Of a DNA stretch of 64,000 bases, positions 1-7,404 are shown one piece after another. A program made the position numbers and the translations under genes. The stretch covers positions 310,001-374,000 of the forward strand of contig NZ_QLNV01000003.1 in assembly GCF_003285545.1 (NCBI RefSeq), in the 5' to 3' direction. The notes under the pieces were generated by a model. It did not search any database and had not been told where the DNA came from. It worked only from the letters and a program-made list of their open reading frames with translations. Numbering within the stretch: the first letter of the stretch is position 1; every line of letters begins with the position of its first letter. Origin of the DNA: Sinomicrobium soli. Its GTDB lineage: Bacteria > Bacteroidota > Bacteroidia > Flavobacteriales > Flavobacteriaceae.

Positions 1-1
1 C

Positions 2-646
2 ATATCCGACGTGATGATGCCCTTTAAGGACGGTATGGATCTGTGTACTACACTGAAAAAACATATCAGCACCAGCCATATTCCCATTATACTGCTTACC
101 GCCAAAAGCAATCCGGAAAGTATAAACACGGGCTTCGAAGAAGGGGCCGATGCCTATATGACGAAACCCTTTCATCCGAAGATCCTCAGGACAAGGGTCA
201 GGAACCTGTTGCAAAACCGGCTTAAACTGCAATCGTATTTTCTGGGGAATGCGGCTAACGACCCTTCCGGTACCGGAACCATCCCTTCAAAAGGCCTTAC
301 CCGGGAAAAACAGTTCCTGAAAAAGATGGAAGACCTGATCCTGGGGCAATCGGAAAACAGCAAGGTCAATACTGCTTTCCTGGTTGCGGAAATAGGCATG
401 AGCCGTACGTCCCTGTACCGCAAGATAAAGGCGCTCACCGGGCAGAATATCAACGAATTCATCCGCGATGTAAAACTACAAAGAGCCGCAATGCTCATCC
501 GGAATGGAAATTATTCCGTCAGCGAGGCTTCCTATGAGGTGGGTTTTAACAGTTTAAAATATTTCAGGAAGGTCTTCAAGGAAAAATACGGGACCACCCC
601 GGTTAAATTCAGGTCGGGAGAATTGCCGGAAAATGAGGAGGTGTGA
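2..646 (+). CDS. Hybrid two-component regulator, C-terminal part (receiver plus AraC-type HTH); 5' end outside window
   Basis: The reading frame enters from the left edge, so only the last ~215 residues are seen. The first residues contain S-D-V-M-M-P, the phosphoacceptor Asp segment of a response-regulator receiver, followed by I-P-I-I-L-L-T-A-K and the conserved K-P-F. After a linker, an AraC-type helix-turn-helix domain occupies about the last 100 residues (M-S-R-T-S-L-Y-R-K near the first recognition helix, then V-S-E-A-S-Y-E-V-G-F-N-S in the second). This order is that of Bacteroidota hybrid two-component systems, which sense degradation products in the periplasm and activate nearby polysaccharide utilisation genes. 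The target locus should lie left of the window; nothing on the right resembles one. The protein closely parallels the complete regulator at 36141-40232. Family assignment is firm; the ligand is unknown. Confidence 0.93.
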   Translation: MSDVMMPFKDGMDLCTTLKKHISTSHIPIILLTAKSNPESINTGFEEGADAYMTKPFHPKILRTRVRNLLQNRLKLQSYFLGNAANDPSGTGTIPSKGLTREKQFLKKMEDLILGQSENSKVNTAFLVAEIGMSRTSLYRKIKALTGQNINEFIRDVKLQRAAMLIRNGNYSVSEASYEVGFNSLKYFRKVFKEKYGTTPVKFRSGELPENEEV

Positions 647-698
647 TAATGTGATAATGTGATAATGTGTCAATGTGCCAATGAGAGAATGTGTTAAT
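643..698 (+). repeat. Seven-unit octamer tandem repeat overlapping the stop codon
   Basis: Seven consecutive 8-base units run without gaps: GTGATAAT three times, then GTGTCAAT, GTGCCAAT, GAGAGAAT and GTGTTAAT. The first unit contains the TGA stop of the regulator gene. The right-hand units are more diverged than the left-hand ones, the pattern expected of slippage expansion. No function is evident. Confidence 0.8.
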
Positions 699-746
699 GG
701 GAGGATGTTGTGGTCTGGGTGAATATCGGGCAAACCTGCGACTGCT

Positions 747-1220
747 CTACCGCGTTCCGTGATAGGTGGCAAGGGTCATTCCGAGAACCATGACACAGGA
801 GAGGAAAATACCGATGGTATTGGCCCAGAATGCCTGTTTGTAAGGCATTCTGAAAAGATAGGAAGCAATAGTCCCGGCATATACCCCCGTTCCCGGAACA
901 GGAAGCATCACAAAGATCAATATGCCCCAGAAGCCGAACCTGTTCACATTAGACCCCGCTCCCACCTTGACACGACGGGCTACCTTGATAGCGGTCTTCT
1001 TGTAGAATTTCCATTTCAGCAGATAGTGGTTCAGATGATCCAGGAAGAAGGCCATTACCGGGAACACCATCACATTTGCGGCAAAGCAGACAACAAATGA
1101 TATGTAGACGTTCACATGGTTAAAAATCGCATAAGGTATTCCCACTTTCGCCTCTCCGAAAGGGGATATACTCCATAATGCGGCTATCAATATATCTGCT
1201 ATCACAGTATTTTTTCGCAA
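747..1220 (-). CDS. Small membrane protein of the putative small multidrug export family (COG2426-like)
   Basis: About 157 residues with four hydrophobic segments. The motif F-G-E-A-K-V-G-I-P-Y-A near residue 22 and the segment M-L-P-V-P-G-T-G-V-Y-A-G near residue 105 are typical of the small multi-drug export family (Pfam Sm_multidrug_ex), integral inner-membrane proteins whose substrates are poorly defined. The first codon of this frame is TTG (complement of CAA at 1218-1220); no ATG lies between it and the conserved N-terminal segment. The start is therefore TTG, or a GTG five codons later. It is a single gene facing away from the cluster that begins at 1776. Transport function is inferred from the family only. 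Confidence 0.8.
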   Translation of the reverse strand: MRKNTVIADILIAALWSISPFGEAKVGIPYAIFNHVNVYISFVVCFAANVMVFPVMAFFLDHLNHYLLKWKFYKKTAIKVARRVKVGAGSNVNRFGFWGILIFVMLPVPGTGVYAGTIASYLFRMPYKQAFWANTIGIFLSCVMVLGMTLATYHGTR

Positions 1221-1360
1221 AAATAGAAATTATACATCTCCATAGGTAAACAGGGTTTATCATTTATGGGAGTTTTAACATTTTTCCCGAAAGAGAAAGG
1301 GAAGGCCATGCAACGGGTAAGTGTATGATCCGGCAGATCAAAACAGCTTACTGACCCGGA

Positions 1361-1388
1361 AAAATACCCTCAACAGGGTATTTTTTTA
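1361..1388 (+). terminator. Intrinsic-terminator-like hairpin with no gene in front of it
   Basis: AAAATACCC (1361-1369) pairs perfectly with GGGTATTTT (1376-1384) around a six-base loop and is followed by more T residues, giving a classic intrinsic terminator in plus orientation. The nearest upstream coding sequence (747-1220) points the other way. The hairpin would therefore end a short non-coding transcript, or act as a leader attenuator ahead of the gene at 1776. The remainder of 1221-1775 shows no convincing coding sequence. Confidence 0.55.
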
Positions 1389-1714
1389 TAAAGCATCATT
1401 CTTTAGGTTTGCTTTCGGAATAATCACAGAAATCAATAACCTCCGGCAAAGTCTTCGGGACTTCAACCGGGAAAACCGACAAAACAATTATAGGAAACAC
1501 AACTACTAACCTCAAACGACATCTCAATCAAATGAAGAGAAACCATCTTTTACCGGAACCCGGGTTCACCGGATTCTGCATATGATACCTCTCCCAGACT
1601 CCTTATTATCATGTTCCCGCCTGTCCCGGTTACCGGGAGTAGTACCGCCCGTTCCTGGGTCCGACTGACAAAGCTGTGACCGGTTATGAGTTATGAGTTC
1701 AGAATTCAGAGTAT

Positions 1715-1775
1715 ATCTAACCTGTAACCATAAACCAAACTAACAACTAAGAACCACAAACTAATAAACCAAATT
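1715..1775 (+). repeat. CTAA-rich repeated leader directly before a start codon
   Basis: The ~60 bases before the ATG at 1776 are built of degenerate repeats of the type AACTAA(C/G)A, ending a few bases before the start codon. The same composition and placement recur before the genes starting at 4813 and 28807 (minus strand), and near 26815-26875. The sequence is almost free of G and should be unstructured, which could favour ribosome access in an organism that does not rely on Shine-Dalgarno pairing. That role is inference. Confidence 0.5.
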
Positions 1776-3683
1776 ATGAAGAGGATCATTACCCTGTTAA
1801 CTTTTCTGATCACTGTTGTTTCGGGCTATTCACAGGAAGCCACCGTGTATATAGCCCGGAATAACGGTTTTGCCGGATCAGGAGCCCCTGCTCATATTTT
1901 TCACGAGTACGCTTATCTCGGAAAGCTAAAGCAAAAAAAGGATTATATCGAAATAAAGGTCCAGCCCGGTGAAAACAAGTTCGCCCTGGTATCCAATCTC
2001 GGGTTTGCCCGGGGCATCATAATAGATGCCCGGCCTTCTGCGGAATACTATATCAATATCAACCTGGCCAAGGGAGACCCGATAGCTGATGTCTCCAACG
2101 ATCCCTCCCTCAGGAAGAAAGTGATGGACAGGGTCCGTAAAAACGAGCTGCTCACCCCTCCGGAAGAGGAAAAATCCGAATATCAGTCCAGGTTCCGCGA
2201 CAAACTGGCCAAAACCTATACGAAACATACGACAAATACTTCAGACACACAACTGGCTTCCACCCCTTCCGGCCTGGGTGCGCTCAGTAATATGGTTGCA
2301 GCATCGGCACTTGCAGCTACACTGGATACAGTGGCAGCCGATACTTCCGCCGTAGCCACACTGGATACGGTGATCGATTACAACAGCATGAACAAAAGGG
2401 AGATCGCCCGCCGCGAGATCCTCAGGGTCAAGGCAGAAAGCGGGTATTTAAGCGAATATGAGGCCGCTCCCGTTGCCGGGTATTCGGCTACCGTGGTCCC
2501 GGAAGGCGGCAGGACCCGTATCGATAAGGTGTCGCACGAAGCGCTCTCCGGGCTTAAATACCGCAGGAGTTCGCTCTATACCCTGATGATCGACGATTCG
2601 GATATCGAGCATTACCAGGTGATCAAGGACGCCTTCGGAAATACGGAATTGTCGGAAAAGTTCAACAACCACAATATAGGCCCCTACCTCATTCCGGGTT
2701 CGGGCGGACTGGATGACCAGACCATCCATATCGAGAACTATCTCAACAGCAATAATGTGGCCAGGGAACTCATCGCCAAATGGTTCAACCGTTCTGAAAA
2801 AGGAACCTTTGACATGGACCTGGTGGCCGAACGCGGCCAGTACAATGCTTCCGACCTCAATGTCAAAATCGCCATGCAGACCCAGAGGGGGCAGGCCCTT
2901 TTAAAGGATGCCGGGGAAGAACTGATAGGCAACACCTTTATCATCGTTTACGACTACCAGTATACCAATAAACAGGACCAGGCCGAAAAAAGGGGCGGGT
3001 TTCTGTCCGCACTTTCCACCGTGGCCTCCGTGGTGCCCGGGGGAGAAAACGTAAGCTATATCGCCCAGGGCGCCAAAATGGCTTCTGATGTTGTGGGAAA
3101 AGGGTACTTTGTACGCACCACCTCCTACCTCTATCAACTGGTATGGGACGAGCAGACCGCCAATACCTTCTACGGCCAGTACTGGATGGATGAAGACAGC
3201 TACGACCCTGCAAAGAAGGAGGCTTTTGACCACGCTACCGCTTTCAGGCTCAAATACGTGGGCAGTGAGGTATCGCGCAACAACCTGCAGTCTACCATTT
3301 TCAGCTCCAAAAACAACGAACAACTGATCGAAATTGCCACCACCAGGGCGGTGGATAAGAATATCGGGAAACTGCAACGCACTTTTGAAGAGTTCAGGGT
3401 AAAAACCCCGCTGCTCAGCGGCGACCCCATAAGTGCAAAGATCGGGCTTAAGGAAGATCTTGAAAAAGGCGACAAGTTCGAGGTTCTCGAACAGATCCTC
3501 AACGAAGACGGTTCTACCGCCTACGAGCGTGTAGGTATCATTGCGGTAGACAAGAAACACATATGGGACAATACCTACCTGGCCGACGAGGCAGACGGCG
3601 CAACCTCTTCCGAAAACTATACGCTCTTCAAAGGCAAATCGGGCAAATACGCCTCGGGTATGCTGATCAGACAAATAAATTAA
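1776..3683 (+). CDS. Large secreted protein of unknown function, first gene of the DUF6175-type cluster
   Basis: 635 residues with a signal peptide (M-K-R-I-I-T-L-L-T-F-L-I-T-V-V-S-G-Y-S-Q). Residues ~22-110 resemble a DUF2846-like beta domain (A-T-V-Y-I-A-R at its start, then a G-E-N-K-F-A-L segment). A low-complexity Ala/Thr/Asp stretch at ~150-205 separates this from a larger C-terminal region. That region contains the conserved-looking string L-I-A-K-W-F-N-R near residue 335 and E-E-L-I-G-N-T-F near 380. No catalytic motif or further membrane segment is visible. Five more genes for exported proteins follow on the same strand. Export is well supported; the molecular role is unknown. Scaffold or surface-complex component is only a guess from context. 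Confidence 0.85.
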   Translation: MKRIITLLTFLITVVSGYSQEATVYIARNNGFAGSGAPAHIFHEYAYLGKLKQKKDYIEIKVQPGENKFALVSNLGFARGIIIDARPSAEYYININLAKGDPIADVSNDPSLRKKVMDRVRKNELLTPPEEEKSEYQSRFRDKLAKTYTKHTTNTSDTQLASTPSGLGALSNMVAASALAATLDTVAADTSAVATLDTVIDYNSMNKREIARREILRVKAESGYLSEYEAAPVAGYSATVVPEGGRTRIDKVSHEALSGLKYRRSSLYTLMIDDSDIEHYQVIKDAFGNTELSEKFNNHNIGPYLIPGSGGLDDQTIHIENYLNSNNVARELIAKWFNRSEKGTFDMDLVAERGQYNASDLNVKIAMQTQRGQALLKDAGEELIGNTFIIVYDYQYTNKQDQAEKRGGFLSALSTVASVVPGGENVSYIAQGAKMASDVVGKGYFVRTTSYLYQLVWDEQTANTFYGQYWMDEDSYDPAKKEAFDHATAFRLKYVGSEVSRNNLQSTIFSSKNNEQLIEIATTRAVDKNIGKLQRTFEEFRVKTPLLSGDPISAKIGLKEDLEKGDKFEVLEQILNEDGSTAYERVGIIAVDKKHIWDNTYLADEADGATSSENYTLFKGKSGKYASGMLIRQIN

Positions 3684-3691
3684 TAAACAGA

Positions 3692-3946
3692 ATGTTTATG
3701 AAAAATTTCCACAAAACAATAGCACTGGCGATCACCCCGATGGTATTCTCCTCCTGTGCAGCGCTTTTTACTCCCGGCGGGGTATACCAGAAATCAAAAG
3801 CATCGTCTGCAAGAGTACCGGTTTCCTCAGAAAGGATGGCAGAGCACAGCATACCGGCCGCACTTCCCGGGCATCAGCCCGGACCCGGCCGCACACCCGG
3901 TACACAACTGATTTACACCTATTCAGCATTGCAGATATTACCATAA
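3692..3946 (+). CDS. Small lipoprotein, about 84 residues
   Basis: Starts 8 bases after the preceding stop; ATG at 3692, or a second in-frame ATG two codons later at 3698. The N-terminus is a lipoprotein signal with the lipobox V-F-S-S-C (Cys 22 from the first ATG), so the mature protein is only about 60 residues. It contains a Pro/Gly-rich tail (G-H-Q-P-G-P-G-R-T-P-G). No family was recognised. Its tight position between two exported proteins, same strand, makes it a likely real member of the operon rather than a chance frame. An accessory lipoprotein of the cluster's envelope assembly is plausible but unproven. Confidence 0.6.
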   Translation: MFMKNFHKTIALAITPMVFSSCAALFTPGGVYQKSKASSARVPVSSERMAEHSIPAALPGHQPGPGRTPGTQLIYTYSALQILP

Positions 3947-3960
3947 AAAAGAGAACTGTT

Positions 3961-4497
3961 ATGACAAGAACTTTACTTCAATCTGTACTATTATTATTGT
4001 TCCTGTTTGCGGCCCCGGAACTTATGGCCCAGAAGCGCGCCAAGAGGCTGGCCGACGAAGACACGAAGAACTGGAGGTATGAGATCCAGTGTGTCAATGT
4101 AGGCCGGCAGGGGTCGTACCTGATCAAGGTCTATTCCTTTTCCCGTAAAAAACACATTCCGGCAGAGCAATCCAAGAAAAATGCCGTTCACGGTATCATT
4201 TTCAAGGGTATCCCGGCCGGGGAAAGGGGCTGTGTATCCCAGCCACCACTGGCACGCAATGCCAATGTGGAACAGGAAAAAAGGGAGTACTTCGACGACT
4301 TCTTTGCCGAGGGCGGCAAATACATGAAATTCGTCAGCCTTACCACAGACGGCGCCGTAGCCGCCACAGACCGCTTCCGCGTAGGGAGAAACGGAAAAGA
4401 GTACAAAATAGGGGTCGTGGTCACGGTAAACATCGACCTGCTCCGCAAGGAACTCGAAAGTGCAGGGATCATACGGGGGCTGTCTTCCGGGTTTTAG
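3961..4497 (+). CDS. Secreted protein of unknown function, paralogue of the lipoprotein at 4813-5292
   Basis: 178 residues with a signal peptide ending near A-P-E-L-M-A-Q. The mature part shares a pattern with the product of 4813-5292: Y-E-I-Q-C-V-N-V, then N-A-V-x-x-I-I-F-K-G-I-P-A-G, a Cys, Y-F-D-D-F-F, G-G-K-Y-M-K-F and a final V-D-L-L-R-K segment. Both keep two Cys residues (in the Q/E-C-V segment and after the F-K-G-I segment), which could form a disulfide. The arrangement vaguely recalls LPP20/FlgT-type alpha-beta envelope domains, but this is not a confident family call. Function unknown. Confidence 0.8.
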   Translation: MTRTLLQSVLLLLFLFAAPELMAQKRAKRLADEDTKNWRYEIQCVNVGRQGSYLIKVYSFSRKKHIPAEQSKKNAVHGIIFKGIPAGERGCVSQPPLARNANVEQEKREYFDDFFAEGGKYMKFVSLTTDGAVAATDRFRVGRNGKEYKIGVVVTVNIDLLRKELESAGIIRGLSSGF

Positions 4498-4767
4498 AGG
4501 GATAAGATGGTGGAAGCCGGAAGATGGAAGCGCGGGGGCTGTCTTCCGAAGTCGAACTTGTCATTCCGGCAGCCTCTCCCGAGCATCAGGATAGGAGAAC
4601 CCCGAAGGGCTCAACGCGGTTAAATCTCTTTTGAGCCGTTATGCTGTCGGAGGTTCTTTGGGCCGGGTTGGAGATTCCCTGCCTGCCGGCAGGCAGGTTC
4701 ACTCCGCTGCGCTGCGTTCTGAATGACAGGGGAATGTCATCCCGAGCGCAGTCGAGGGATCTCCGGC
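4498..4767. repeat. Intergenic region made of dispersed-repeat material with a 20-bp palindrome
   Basis: This gap holds no gene. It contains GTCATTCC near 4559 and GAATGAC near 4723, the same complementary ends as the tandem repeats at 62823-63152, and a perfect palindrome CCTGCCTGCCGGCAGGCAGG at 4678-4697. A segment TGTCATCCCGAGCGCAGTCG follows near 4737. Such imperfect inverted repeats are common between genes in Bacteroidota. Transcribed, the block would form strong hairpins between the third and fourth genes of the cluster and could lower or terminate read-through. Confidence 0.6.
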
Positions 4768-4812
4768 CAACGAACTAACAACTAACAACTAATAAACTAA
4801 CAAACTATTAAA
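4768..4812 (+). repeat. CTAA-rich repeated leader directly before a start codon
   Basis: Tandem degenerate units such as AACTAACAACTAATAAACT fill the ~45 bases before the ATG at 4813. The composition and position match the leader at 1715-1775. Confidence 0.5.
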
Positions 4813-5292
4813 ATGAAGCAAAGAATACTGTTCCAACTGCTCTGTGCCTCCGCAGTGGTCTGTGTCCTCTCCTGCAGGAGTGTGGAGAGCATCTCGGGCT
4901 ATTACCGGTACGATACCGAATGCGTTACCGTAAACCCGGACGGCACCCATATTGTAAAAACCAGGGGTACGGGGCTGGACCTGCGCCAGGCTACCGAAAA
5001 TGCCCTGGTCAATGCCGTAAACGACGTGCTGTTCAAAGGCATCAGGAACGGCAACAGCGACTGCAACCAGTCTCCCCTTATCTCCGACCCCAATGCCAGG
5101 GAGACCTATAAGGGCTACTTCCGGGAATTCTATGGTGAAAACGGGGATTACAGACAATTCATCACCCTGACCGGAGACAAGCTCCCCCGCAAAAAACTGA
5201 AAAACAAGGGAAAAACAGCATTTGAATTCCTGGCCGCCATCGATGTGGAAAGATTGCGGAACCATTTGCAAAACGATCACATAATACGATAA
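4813..5292 (+). CDS. Lipoprotein of unknown function, paralogue of the protein at 3961-4497
   Basis: 159 residues; lipoprotein signal with lipobox V-L-S-C (Cys 21). After it comes Y-D-T-E-C-V-T-V, then A-T-E-N-A-L-V-N-A-V-N-D-V-L-F-K-G-I, a Cys, G-Y-F-R-E-F-Y and G-D-Y-R-Q-F. These positions align one for one with the neighbour encoded at 3961. The helix with repeated Ala/Asn followed by V-L-F-K-G-I resembles the core of LPP20/FlgT-like envelope proteins, which form outer-membrane-associated rings. This is a distant resemblance only. The stop codon lies two bases before the next start, so translation of the two is probably coupled. Confidence 0.82.
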   Translation: MKQRILFQLLCASAVVCVLSCRSVESISGYYRYDTECVTVNPDGTHIVKTRGTGLDLRQATENALVNAVNDVLFKGIRNGNSDCNQSPLISDPNARETYKGYFREFYGENGDYRQFITLTGDKLPRKKLKNKGKTAFEFLAAIDVERLRNHLQNDHIIR

Positions 5293-5294
5293 TC

Positions 5295-6257
5295 ATGAAG
5301 AAAATACTATCCACTGCCCTCGGGGTCCTGACCGTTCTCCTCGCCCATTCCCAGGCCAAGAAACCTACCCTTATGGTCGTGCCCAGCGACAACTGGTGTA
5401 TCAGCCGCGGGTACAGCCTGGAATTTGACAACCAGGGGGCGCTCGAGGTCATTCCCGACTACAAGCGGGCCTTCCAGGAAAGTGCCGATCTGCTGCTCGT
5501 GGTAAGCAAGCTCAACGGGCTTATGGCCGAAAGGGGATTCCCCCTCAAGAACATGGAAACCGTCATCAAGAGCAGGGAACTGAACAGTGCCCTCGATGCC
5601 GCCAGGAGTTCAAAATCGTCCGGGGCCGATGTGGCCGAAAGTCCCGTAGACCAGATACTCGACCAGGCCAAGGCCGATATTGTCCTGCAACTCACCTGGT
5701 CGGTAAACCAGACCGGCCCGAAAAAATCGGTCACCTTTAACCTGCAGGGGCTGGATGCCTATTCCAACAAACAGGTGGCCACCGCTGCCGGTACCGGGGC
5801 TCCTTCCTTCTCTGCCGAACTGCCCGTACTGCTCGAAGAGGCCGTACAATCCTATATCGGCCCTTTTGCCAATACCCTGCAGGATCACTTTGACGACCTG
5901 TTCGAGAACGGCCGTGAGGTGACCATCAGGATCAAGCGCTGGGACGACTGGCAGGACGACCTGGAAACCACCTTTGGCCCCGATGCCGAAGAGCTCGGGT
6001 TTATCATAGAAGACTGGATGGCCGACAATACGGTCCAGGGACGGTTCTCCACCACCGATGCCACCGAAAACACCATGCTGTTCGAGCAGGTACGCATCCC
6101 GATGTTCTTTGAGCGCAACGGACGCCAGAGAGCCATGGACACCCGGAGGTTTGCCAGTGAGCTGAGCAAATTCCTCCAGGGGGCTCCCTACAACATAGAA
6201 AACAAATTAACCACCAGGGGCCTGGGTGAAGCCACGATTTTTCTGGGCAGCAAATAA
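5295..6257 (+). CDS. Secreted DUF6175-type protein
   Basis: 320 residues with signal peptide (M-K-K-I-L-S-T-A-L-G-V-L-T-V-L-L-A-H-S-Q). The mature N-terminus K-K-P-T-L-M-V-V-P-S-D-N-W-C, followed by V-I-P-D-Y-K-R-A-F, G-L-M-A-E-R-G-F-P-L-K and A-K-A-D-I-V-L-Q-L-T-W, is the pattern I associate with DUF6175, a conserved Bacteroidota family without assigned function. The pattern of a candidate nucleotide- or peptide-free alpha-beta fold ending in D-A-Y-S-N-K-Q-V recalls CsgG-like proteins, in which a lipoprotein assembles in the outer membrane. The C-terminal ~110 residues are acidic and aromatic. It starts two bases after the preceding gene and is followed 12 bases later by the next. Confidence 0.8.
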   Translation: MKKILSTALGVLTVLLAHSQAKKPTLMVVPSDNWCISRGYSLEFDNQGALEVIPDYKRAFQESADLLLVVSKLNGLMAERGFPLKNMETVIKSRELNSALDAARSSKSSGADVAESPVDQILDQAKADIVLQLTWSVNQTGPKKSVTFNLQGLDAYSNKQVATAAGTGAPSFSAELPVLLEEAVQSYIGPFANTLQDHFDDLFENGREVTIRIKRWDDWQDDLETTFGPDAEELGFIIEDWMADNTVQGRFSTTDATENTMLFEQVRIPMFFERNGRQRAMDTRRFASELSKFLQGAPYNIENKLTTRGLGEATIFLGSK

Positions 6258-6269
6258 AACACCAAGATC

Positions 6270-7253
6270 ATGAAAAAATACGCTATACATCTGTTATTTT
6301 GTTCCGCCTGTATCTTATTTATGCACTTTTCCCATGCACAGAACACCATGGGAAAACTGGATGATACAGGGCGTATCGCTATTGCCGCCTATGTCTCCGA
6401 CCAGGTAGATTACCTGCCGCCATCAGCGGCAAACCAGCTTCAGAGCCGCCTTGCACAGGTGGTAACGGCCAATGGCCTGGGAGACTCGGGCGGGTATTTT
6501 CCGAGGTTTATCATTACACCCAACATTTCTGTGCTGGACAAGCACGTAGTGACCGCCGCCCCGCCCAAGGTATTGCTCACCCTGGAAGTTGCCATTTTTG
6601 TCGGCGACGGTATCAGCGGGAAGAAGTTCGGGCAGACCGCCATTACCGTTAAAGGCGTCGGAAAAACCGAGACCAAGGCCTATATTGCAGCGCTCAGGAA
6701 CATACGGGCGGATGCCCCGCAGGTGAATGCCCTTCTGGCCAATGCCAAAAACCGTATCCTGGAATACTACAATACGGAATGCGATTTTATACTGAAGGAA
6801 GCCGAAGCCCTCGCCGGGCAGAACAGGTACGACGAAGCGCTGGCACAGCTCATGTCTGTTCCGGAAACCGCCCGGGATTGCTACAACCAGGCCCTCGACA
6901 TGACCGCCCCGTTGTACAGACAAAAGATCGATTACGACTGTAAGGTACTGCTCAACCAGGCCAGAAATACGTGGAATGCCGGGCAGGACTATAATGCCGC
7001 TACGGAAGCCGCGGCATACCTCAACCAGATAGACCCGAATGCAGCCTGTTACGGAGAAGTAAGGACCTTTGCCGGCGAAGTCAGGAGAAGAGTGGAGCAG
7101 GTGGATAACAGGGAATGGAATTTTATCCTCAAACAGGAAGACAACCGTACACAGGTAGATATGCAGGGACTGAAATCATACCGGGAGATCTCCCTCGAAC
7201 GTGCCAGGAACCAGCCGCAACATATGTCCTATAACATCAGGGACTGGTGGTAA
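6270..7253 (+). CDS. Secreted protein with CsgG/FlgT-like N-terminal part, last gene of the cluster
   Basis: 327 residues with signal peptide ending near S-H-A-Q. Residues ~28-150 read like a CsgG/FlgT-type domain: G-R-I-A-I-A-A-Y-V-S-D, a Q-L-Q-S-R-L-A-Q-V-V helix, G-Y-F-P-R-F-I-I-T-P, then a beta-strand set ending T-E-T-K-A-Y-I-A-A-L-R-N-I. The rest is helical and TPR-like (C-D-F-I-L-K-E-A-E-A-L-A, Y-D-E-A-L-A-Q-L, Y-N-A-A-T-E-A-A-A-Y-L), with several Cys residues. Such a combination suits a periplasmic or outer-membrane adaptor. Strand, spacing and a terminator 17 bases after the stop support it as the end of the operon. The fold assignment is inference. Confidence 0.8.
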   Translation: MKKYAIHLLFCSACILFMHFSHAQNTMGKLDDTGRIAIAAYVSDQVDYLPPSAANQLQSRLAQVVTANGLGDSGGYFPRFIITPNISVLDKHVVTAAPPKVLLTLEVAIFVGDGISGKKFGQTAITVKGVGKTETKAYIAALRNIRADAPQVNALLANAKNRILEYYNTECDFILKEAEALAGQNRYDEALAQLMSVPETARDCYNQALDMTAPLYRQKIDYDCKVLLNQARNTWNAGQDYNAATEAAAYLNQIDPNAACYGEVRTFAGEVRRRVEQVDNREWNFILKQEDNRTQVDMQGLKSYREISLERARNQPQHMSYNIRDWW

Positions 7254-7269
7254 CACCTGTCCCTTACAA

Positions 7270-7315
7270 GGTCCGGCCACAGGTATTCGATAGGGAGGCC
7301 GGACCATTTGTTTTA
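7270..7315 (+). terminator. Intrinsic terminator after the DUF6175-type cluster
   Basis: GGTCCGGCC (7270-7278) pairs perfectly with GGCCGGACC (7297-7305), loop 18 bases, followed by ATTTGTTTTAC. It lies just after the stop of the last cluster gene and before the metallophosphoesterase gene. Confidence 0.7.
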
Positions 7316-7404
7316 CACTTCACAACTATAGAAAAAATAGTATATTTTACTTTAAATTAATATCCGGGTTGCCGTTTTTTCCTTTTTTTGTAAAAAACTC
7401 ACCC

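Noticed and set aside
1321-1509. Short plus-strand open frame in the gap before 1776
   Set aside because: It runs through the terminator-like hairpin, and its translation shows no signal or domain.
2901-3674. Minus-strand open frame across the end of the first cluster gene
   Set aside because: Antisense to a protein with a signal peptide and conserved segments; no independent evidence.
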